Source: Bin87 sp965115825
GTDB taxonomy: Bacteria > Chloroflexota > Dehalococcoidia > Lucifugimonadales > UBA3495
Length of the DNA: 64,000 nucleotides
Direction: 5' to 3'
Assembly (NCBI GenBank): GCA_965115825.1
Contig: OZ220464.1
Location: 2,356,001-2,420,000, forward strand
Both the position numbers and the translations under genes were made by a program. Below are positions 58,614 through 64,000 of this stretch, piece after piece; the first letter of the stretch is position 1; the number at the start of each line of letters is the position of its first letter. The notes under the pieces are model-generated. The model ran no database searches, had not been told where the DNA came from, and worked only from the letters and a program-made list of their open reading frames with translations.

Positions 58614-59048
58614 TCATATCGTCAGCTCTGCGGGAATGAGCCGGCGGTGATGTGGGTCTGCCGCGTATCCGAAGGTTTCCAAGGTTTCCAATGTGGTTGC
58701 CCCGATCACAGCGTTGTCAGGATCAGCGCCAAATAACACCGGCACGGCGCCGATTTCACCTTGCAGCTCCGATAAAACTGCGCCAAGCGGCATACTGACG
58801 ATTGAGCCGTCGTCTGCCATGCGATGCTGCCGGCGAAAGTACGCCGGCGTTCCCAACTCCTCTGGGATGGCAGCCGGAATGATGGTATGCAACGGCCCGG
58901 TCGATACCGGGCCGTCGAGCGAGTGGGAAGCCGACCTTTCCGGGCTGTACATGGTAATCGGCATAAAGGAAGTTCCCGCTTCGTCTCCAACGGTATCCCG
59001 CGGCAGGATACGCCTCTGTTGAAATTCAGGCAGGGTTGGCGTTGTCAT
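58614..59048 (-). CDS. Retropepsin-like (clan AA) protein with substituted catalytic Asp
   Basis: A 144-residue protein. It aligns by eye to clan AA aspartic proteases: PVSTGPLHTIIPAAIPEELG stands where the family has V-D-T-G-A-(x)3-(V/L)-P, and VLFGADPDNAVIGATTLETL, then DPHHRRLIPAE, matches the second half. The catalytic D-T-G is S49-T-G, so proteolytic activity is unlikely. It begins 12 nt after the DUF1501 gene stops and is probably co-transcribed. Confidence 0.68.
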   Translation of the reverse strand: MTTPTLPEFQQRRILPRDTVGDEAGTSFMPITMYSPERSASHSLDGPVSTGPLHTIIPAAIPEELGTPAYFRRQHRMADDGSIVSMPLGAVLSELQGEIGAVPVLFGADPDNAVIGATTLETLETFGYAADPHHRRLIPAELTI

Positions 59049-59060
59049 CGTCGCGCCTAT

Positions 59061-60194
59061 CTACACGAACGCCGGCTGCTCAAAGTTCCCGCCCACGACG
59101 GGATTAGCGTCCAGGCCCAGCCATTGCTCCACCAGCGTACCGTACACGCCGCGGAAGTCGGTATTATAGGCCAGGTCGCCTTCCACCAGGTCGCCCTCCG
59201 CCAGCGACGGATATTCACCGTACATTCCGCCGCGCACCGGGTCGCCAATGGCGAAAGCCACCCCTCCGCTGCCGTGGTCCGTGCCGCTGCCGTTGTCTTT
59301 GACGCGCCGCCCGAATTCGGTGAAAGCGAACATCACTACGTTGTCGGCGGCGTTGTGCTCGCGCAAGTCGGCATAAAAGTCGCTGACGGCGCGGCTGAAG
59401 TCGCCCAGGAGCTTGGGATGGACATCTACCTCGCTGGCGTGGGTATCGTAGCCGCCCTGCTGAGTGTAGAAAACCCGGGCTCCCAGATTCGCGGTGAGCG
59501 CCTTGGCGATGCCTTGCAGATTGCGCGCAATGCCGGTGTCCGCATATTTCACGCTGGACGTGTACCTGTCCGGGGCTGCTTTGAGAATATCGGCGCCTTT
59601 GAGCGCGTCCAGGCCGGTCTGCCCCAGGTAGTCCATAGTCGCTCCCAGGCCAACGGTGGGAGAGTACATACGGGCAAAGATATCCAGAGCCTGGGCCCGC
59701 TCCGGCTCGCTCTGAATGCCGGTGAGGACGCCGTAAGTCTCCAGCACCGCAACTGAGGCTACCGGTACGCCCGGCAATGCCATAGCCCGTGGCAGGCCGC
59801 GCCCGAAGTTGATGCCCGTCAGCACGTTCTCAGCGTGCGGGTCAAGGTCGCGTATGACCCGACCCAGCCAGCCCTCCGTGCCCACCTTTTCCGGTTCGCA
59901 GGTGTGCCAGATATCCATACTGCGGAAGTGCGAGCGGTTGGGCGTGGGGTAGCCGATGCCGTTGATGACGGCGACCTTGCCCGAGTCGTACAGTTGCTTA
60001 ATCTCCGGCAGGGCCGGGTTGAAGCCGAAAGCGTCGTCAATGGGCAGCGCCTGGTTGGCGGGAATGCCCACGGTAGGCCGGTTGTCATGGTAACGACCGT
60101 CGGAGTAGGGAATGACGGTGTTAAGATAGTCGTTGCCGCCGGTAAGCTGGATAACGACGAGGATGGGGTCTTTGCTGGCATTGGTCATGGTCAT
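59061..60194 (-). CDS. DUF1501-family protein
   Basis: A 377-residue DUF1501 (sulfatase-like fold) protein. It starts directly in the domain (ILVVIQLTGGNDYLNTVIPY) and contains NGIGYPTPNRSHFRSMDIWH, YTQQGGYDTHASEVDVHPKL, and VVMFAFTEFGRRVKDNGSGT followed by DHG. Most family members carry a Tat signal (RR); none is present in the chosen start or in the longer open frame. ATG at 60194 follows GGAG; an ATG 15 nt upstream is the alternative. It lies after two small membrane-protein genes on the same strand. Confidence 0.85.
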   Translation of the reverse strand: MTMTNASKDPILVVIQLTGGNDYLNTVIPYSDGRYHDNRPTVGIPANQALPIDDAFGFNPALPEIKQLYDSGKVAVINGIGYPTPNRSHFRSMDIWHTCEPEKVGTEGWLGRVIRDLDPHAENVLTGINFGRGLPRAMALPGVPVASVAVLETYGVLTGIQSEPERAQALDIFARMYSPTVGLGATMDYLGQTGLDALKGADILKAAPDRYTSSVKYADTGIARNLQGIAKALTANLGARVFYTQQGGYDTHASEVDVHPKLLGDFSRAVSDFYADLREHNAADNVVMFAFTEFGRRVKDNGSGTDHGSGGVAFAIGDPVRGGMYGEYPSLAEGDLVEGDLAYNTDFRGVYGTLVEQWLGLDANPVVGGNFEQPAFV

Positions 60195-60259
60195 GGCTAT
60201 GGACTCCATAGGGGGTTGCTCCGCATAGTTTAGCATAAGGATTGGGCGGAGGCGGCAGG

Positions 60260-60538
60260 TTATTCCGGGCGTACTGCGTCGGGTCGCCAAGCGGCGAGAA
60301 TTACCGCGAGGGCGATGACACAAGCCGCCAGGTTGGTATCTTGTCTGGCAGCGCTGTACACCATCCCCAGGCATCCTCTGATGGAACAGGTCGACTCCCC
60401 GATACATCCGATTGCATCGCCGATACATCCGACTGCATCAAGAAAATAGGGAGCTATGTACAAAACGATTACCGCGCTGATAATTCCCAGTGCCATTCTT
60501 CTTGCATCGCGTATTGCTCTGAATATTTTTCTCAACAT
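60260..60538 (-). CDS. Small unknown membrane protein (92 aa)
   Basis: A 92-residue protein. It has two hydrophobic segments (about 15-38 MALGIISAVIVLYIAPYFLD and 68-85 NLAACVIALAVILAAW) with a short Cys-rich loop between (VGCIGDAIGCIGESTCSIRG). GAGG lies 8 nt before the ATG. It starts 4 nt after the 55-residue gene stops. The function is unknown; the spacing and ribosome-binding site argue that it is real. Confidence 0.65.
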   Translation of the reverse strand: MLRKIFRAIRDARRMALGIISAVIVLYIAPYFLDAVGCIGDAIGCIGESTCSIRGCLGMVYSAARQDTNLAACVIALAVILAAWRPDAVRPE

Positions 60539-60542
60539 ATCT

Positions 60543-60710
60543 TCAACCTCTAAAGATCAGAGCAGCCGAAGCTATCCAACCCACCAAAAATAATATCGTG
60601 GTCAGGCCGTCGGAGGCGGCGAATCCGGTGGCTGATGCCGCCACTTGATAAAGCAGAGCGAGCAGCACACCGCCGAACGCCCCGACGAAGATTGCGTTGA
60701 AGGGCTGCAT
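60543..60710 (-). CDS. Small unknown membrane protein (55 aa)
   Basis: The ATG at 60710 follows AAGGAGG by 8 nt and opens a 55-residue frame, MQPFNAIFVGAFGGVLLALL, then a Gly/Ala-rich loop, and LTTILFLVGWIASAALIF before the stop. It has two membrane helices with a short loop. It is the first gene after a TATAAT box. Too short for most gene finders. Function unknown. Confidence 0.65.
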   Translation of the reverse strand: MQPFNAIFVGAFGGVLLALLYQVAASATGFAASDGLTTILFLVGWIASAALIFRG

Positions 60711-60757
60711 AAAGATGCCTCCTTGTCGACGGAATACACACCGTGTCGGTTGGCGCC

Positions 60758-60763
60758 ATTATA
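60758..60763 (-). promoter_or_regulatory. Extended -10 promoter of the small membrane protein genes
   Basis: Minus-strand TGATATAAT is a perfect extended -10 (TG-n-TATAAT), about 40 nt before the ribosome-binding site of the 55-residue gene. An extended -10 can work without a good -35, which is absent. Confidence 0.6.
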
Positions 60764-60992
60764 TCACAAACCGCGGCAAAATTGAGCATAGACATGCCCA
60801 TAGACCGCCTGGCTATCCCCAGCACTGCGATGGCAACTGCGCGCGCCGCGCTGTTCAACCGCTTCACCGCCGCCAAAACGCGCGCACAGAGCGCAGCCGG
60901 CATCCCGGCAAAGGGAAACCGCATTCGGACTGCCGGGTATTTACAGCCGTCCCTCTTTCAGCCTATCTTGCCCTGTTGCCCGCGCCTCTCGG

Positions 60993-62114
60993 CTATTTAA
61001 AGTGCGGTATTACGTCCTCCGAAAGGCACTTCAGAGTGTCCATGACTACCTCCCGGGGCACCGATGATGTCCAGTTGCACTCGAACATAATCTCGTCGGT
61101 GGTGAAAGCTTCCCGGAACATATGGATTTTCTCAACCACTTCCGCCGGCGTGCCAAAGAGGTTGACCTCCTCAGTCGCGTCAGGCCCGGCGCTCCCGGCG
61201 TCCGTGCTGCCGATGGCCACGCGACCGGCGTAATATATCCGGGCAAGGTCCATCAGGTTTTCAACCCGGCGGTCAGCCTTCTCCTGAGTGTCCGCCACCA
61301 GAGTCGGCACCCGGACTACGGTAGCCGGCTCACCCTCGTGCCCGGCGTCAATCCAGGCCTTGCGGTATGCCTTCACGTCCTCGCGGAGAATTGCAGAACC
61401 CCGCAGGTTGTGCGGTGAACTGCCCGCGCCGATGGCAATGCGATAGCCCTGCTCTCCCATTGGCACAAAACTCTCCTGGCTGTCCACAGGCAGCAGCATG
61501 GGCATCGGCCGCTGCACCGGCTTCGGGATGCCCATGTAGTTCTCATAGAAAGCGGGATAGTTGAAGTACTTGCCCGCGAACCCGGAGAACTTGTCCTCGT
61601 TCCAGAGCTGCTTGAGCAACTCCAGGTACTCGAAGAAATACTCCCTCCGCTCGTCCGAGCCCCTCGTCCGGGCCCCGGCGCCGTAAATGAACCGCCCCTC
61701 GCTTACCTGGTCAACTATGGCAACCTGCTCCGCCACCTGAAAAGGGTCTTCCGGCTGGAGGTTATCAAAGGCGTACCTTTCGTGGGGCAGCGCTCGGGGC
61801 GACGGCTCTTCACCCGGCAGCCGCAGAGTCGGCCGGTGTATGGACGTGCCTATCCTGATGTTCTTCGTGTGGTTGGCGATGACTGCAGAGAGCATGAGCG
61901 ACTGCGGATCCATGCTGCCCTGCGTCGAAAAATGCCCTCCGCCGAACCAAACGTAGTCCCACCCGGCGGCCTCAATGTGGTCAATCTCCCGGAAGTTCTG
62001 CTTGTAGGCCTCCGCTTCCAGCAGCCTGCCGCCCTCATAGTCCGGATCCCAGGGAACCTTGCCGCCTTCGTACACGGCGTTCCAGGTCGTGAACAGTCCA
62101 AAATCCATTTTCAT
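60993..62114 (-). CDS. LLM-class flavin-dependent oxidoreductase (second paralogue)
   Basis: A 373-residue luciferase-fold protein. It shows FGLFTTWNAVYEGGKVPWDP, HIEAAGWDYVWFGGGHFSTQ, RIGTSIHRPTLRLPGEEPSP, and QVSEGRFIYGAGARTRGSDE (G-R-x-x-x-G-x-x-x-R). ATG at 62114 follows GGGAGG; the frame is open further upstream. It is separate in sequence from the paralogue at 53265. It is flanked by the small-membrane-protein cluster and the LRR gene. Confidence 0.9.
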   Translation of the reverse strand: MKMDFGLFTTWNAVYEGGKVPWDPDYEGGRLLEAEAYKQNFREIDHIEAAGWDYVWFGGGHFSTQGSMDPQSLMLSAVIANHTKNIRIGTSIHRPTLRLPGEEPSPRALPHERYAFDNLQPEDPFQVAEQVAIVDQVSEGRFIYGAGARTRGSDERREYFFEYLELLKQLWNEDKFSGFAGKYFNYPAFYENYMGIPKPVQRPMPMLLPVDSQESFVPMGEQGYRIAIGAGSSPHNLRGSAILREDVKAYRKAWIDAGHEGEPATVVRVPTLVADTQEKADRRVENLMDLARIYYAGRVAIGSTDAGSAGPDATEEVNLFGTPAEVVEKIHMFREAFTTDEIMFECNWTSSVPREVVMDTLKCLSEDVIPHFK

Positions 62115-62225
62115 CTTCCATCCCTCCCGAGCCGCGGCCAACTTGCTGCTCTGCATCTCGTCCCCGCCAATGTAGCACCAGGACACGAACAGCGTCAACG
62201 CCGCGCGCGCGTACCCGTCGCCGCC

Positions 62226-64000
62226 CTAACCGCAGAACTCCAGGTCAACCTCCGCCCAGTCATTATCGCTGATATGGCGCAAGGCGGACGGCACACACCC
62301 GGTCAACTTATCGTTGCCGGCGAGAGCCAATCTCCACAAGTTCTGCAAGTTGCCCAACTCCGTCGGTATCCCGCCTTCTAAATCATTGCCGGCGAGCTCC
62401 AACTCCAGCAAATTCTCCAGGCGGCCCAACTCCGTCGGTATCGGCCCGGTCAGCTGATTGCGGGAAAGATGCAATACTCCCAAATTCTCCAGATTGCCCA
62501 ACTCCGACGGTATCTCCCCGTCCAGCTGATTGTCGTGGAGACGCAATTCCGCCAGGCTCGCCATGCCCCCCAACTCCGCCGGTATTCCGCCGGTCAACCG
62601 ATTGTCATGGAGATGCAATATCCCCAAATTCGCCAGCCCCCCCAACTCCGACGGTATCTCCCCGGTCAGCTGATTGCCGTGGAGATGCAGCCTCTGCAAG
62701 TTCCCCAGCCCGCCCAACTCCGACGGTATCGGCCCGGCCAACTGATTGCCGAAAAGCTCCAATCTCTGCAAGCTCCTCAGCCGGCCCAACTCCAACGGTA
62801 TCGGCCCGGTCAACCGATTGCCGAAGAGATACAGCGACTCCAAGTTGCCGAGGTTGCCCAGCTCTGGCGGGATCTCGCCTTCTAACTGATTGTCCTGGAG
62901 ATACAGTACTTCCAGGTTCGCCAGATTGCCCAACTCCGGCGGTATCTCGCCGCGTAGTCCGTTGCTGTACAAGTAAAGACGCGTAACGTAGCCGCGTTCA
63001 TCAGTATCAACGCCATGCCACTTTCCAAGAGGCGCTTCATCGTCTAACCAGGCGTCGCTGCGGTTCCAATTTTGGCCGCCGGTAGCATTGTACAGCGCCT
63101 CCAGCACAGCCCGGTCCCGAGACGGCCCCGCTGCGCTGCAAAACGGCAGACCTGCCGCTCCCCAGTCCTCATAGCTGACATCGTAGCTGACATCGCGCAA
63201 GGCGACCGGTATGCATCCGGTCAACTGATTGCCGAAGATCTCCAATCTCTCCAGGTTCGCCAGGTTCCCCAGCTCCAACGGTATCTCCCCGCTCAACCGA
63301 TTGTCGGCTAGCTTCAGTGTTTCCAAGTTCGCCAGGTTCCCCAGCTCCAACGGTATCTCCCCGCTCAACTGATTGTCGGCCAGCTCCAATCCCCGCAAGC
63401 CCGCCAGAGCGCCCAACTCCGGCGGTATCTCCCCGCTCAACTGATTGCGGGAAAGATACAATACCTCCAGGTTCGCCAGGTTCCCCAGCTCCAACGGTAT
63501 CTCCCCGCTCAACTGATTGTAGGCAAGAACCAGTCCCTTCAAGTTCACCAGATCCCCCAACTCCGTCGGTATCCCCCCGCTCAACTGATTGTCGGCTAGC
63601 TCCAATCCCTTCAAGTTCACCAAGCCGCCCAACTCCAACGGTATCTCCCCGGTCAACCGATTGCGGGAGAGCGCCAATGTCTCCAATTTATCCAGGTTGC
63701 CCAACCCTGTCGGTATCGCTCCCTCCAACTGATTCACGGAGAGGCGCAACGTCTCCAAGTTCACCAGATTGCCTAACTCTGCCGGCATCCCGCCCTCCAG
63801 CCTATTGCTGGCGAACTCCAATCTCTTCAAGTTCACCAGGTTGCCCAACTCCGGCGGGATATCCCCGCTCAACTGATTCACGGAGAGACGCAATGTCTCC
63901 AAGTTCACCAGGTTGCCCAACCCCGGCGGGATATCCCCGCTCAACTTATTGCTGCCGAGATCCAGCCCCCACAACTTCGTCAGGTTGCCCAACCCCAGCG
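62226..64000 (-). CDS. Leucine-rich-repeat protein, N-terminus outside window
   Basis: At least 590 residues, open to the right edge. About eleven repeats of 24 residues (L-x-x-L-x-L-x-x-N-x-L-x-G-x-I-P-x-x-L-G-x-L-x-N) form block 1. A separator (LRDVSYDVSYEDWGAAGLPF, then PSRDRAVLEALYNATGGQNW and GKWHGVDTDERGYVTRLYL) contains a plant-type LRR N-terminal cap motif. Eight or more repeats follow, and the end is a Cys-containing cap (LTGCVPSALR, then DLEFCG). This plant-like subtype is common in symbiont and SAR202 genomes and is probably surface or secreted; the signal peptide would be outside. Confidence 0.88.
   Translation of the reverse strand, partial: LGLGNLTKLWGLDLGSNKLSGDIPPGLGNLVNLETLRLSVNQLSGDIPPELGNLVNLKRLEFASNRLEGGMPAELGNLVNLETLRLSVNQLEGAIPTGLGNLDKLETLALSRNRLTGEIPLELGGLVNLKGLELADNQLSGGIPTELGDLVNLKGLVLAYNQLSGEIPLELGNLANLEVLYLSRNQLSGEIPPELGALAGLRGLELADNQLSGEIPLELGNLANLETLKLADNRLSGEIPLELGNLANLERLEIFGNQLTGCIPVALRDVSYDVSYEDWGAAGLPFCSAAGPSRDRAVLEALYNATGGQNWNRSDAWLDDEAPLGKWHGVDTDERGYVTRLYLYSNGLRGEIPPELGNLANLEVLYLQDNQLEGEIPPELGNLGNLESLYLFGNRLTGPIPLELGRLRSLQRLELFGNQLAGPIPSELGGLGNLQRLHLHGNQLTGEIPSELGGLANLGILHLHDNRLTGGIPAELGGMASLAELRLHDNQLDGEIPSELGNLENLGVLHLSRNQLTGPIPTELGRLENLLELELAGNDLEGGIPTELGNLQNLWRLALAGNDKLTGCVPSALRHISDNDWAEVDLEFCG

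Overview
The window is GC-rich bacterial DNA whose gene content fits the Chloroflexota, most likely a SAR202-type or sponge-associated lineage. This is an inference from content, not from a phylogenetic marker. The supporting genes are two LLM flavin-dependent monooxygenases, split glycine decarboxylase (gcvPA/gcvPB), a large Bacillus-type SRP RNA, an Agl23-like GT39 protein beside an AglD-type flippase, secreted fibronectin-III/Calx-beta proteins, and a plant-like leucine-rich-repeat protein. No rRNA, tRNA or CRISPR array was found.

Layout. 1-6 kb: a DM13 protein cut by the window edge, a SirB1-like protein, a zinc-ribbon protein, an SDR, a CopD-like membrane protein with a molybdopterin-domain protein, and a soluble two-component pair. 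6.4-10.7 kb: fmdB, groES, groEL, an MFS transporter and a RidA protein. 10.9-13.1 kb: a thiamine operon (thiG-thiE-thiS plus one unknown) behind a TPP riboswitch and a readable promoter. 13.1-14.7 kb: a gene-free block holding a poly-G tract, two copies of a dispersed 40-nt repeat and a tandem array of a MITE-like element. 14.8-20.3 kb: a B12-type radical SAM protein, fabF, recJ and a Uma2 nuclease. 20.5-25.1 kb: a HicB-like gene pair, lgt, ispE, rsmA, a 173-bp tandem array, the SRP RNA and a frameshifted hicB. 25.2-29.1 kb: a 1,129-residue secreted protein with a 25-nt poly-G tract just upstream and three more 40-nt repeats.

29.2-40.6 kb: a minus-strand surface-glycan/lipid cluster (TPR-GT39, PaREP1/HEPN-like protein, flippase, FAD oxidoreductase), split by a 5.26-kb mobile element. 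The element has a perfect 9-bp target duplication (GGTTATTTG) and roughly 180-bp imperfect inverted repeats. It carries a DDE transposase, an unrecognised lipoprotein with a duplicated domain, and an unrecognised membrane protein. Its ends are related to the MITE-like array at 14.0-14.6 kb, so the window appears to hold a full-size element and a non-autonomous relative. I consider this the most novel item here.

40.7-54.4 kb: a beta-hydroxyacid dehydrogenase; a two-gene AAA ATPase plus Toprim-like (DUF4276) cassette that looks like anti-phage defence; a minus-strand run of a PPOX-fold protein, DAO oxidase, DNA methyltransferase, gcvPA, a membrane protein and gcvPB; a Calx-beta surface protein between two related direct repeats; gcvT, gcvH and an LLM oxidoreductase. 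54.5-64 kb: a heptad-repeat coiled-coil protein with a nuclease-like tail, a DNA-repair-type radical SAM protein, an NYN nuclease with two winged-helix repeats, a DUF1501 cluster with two small membrane proteins and a retropepsin-like protein lacking its catalytic Asp, a second LLM oxidoreductase, and an LRR protein cut by the right edge.
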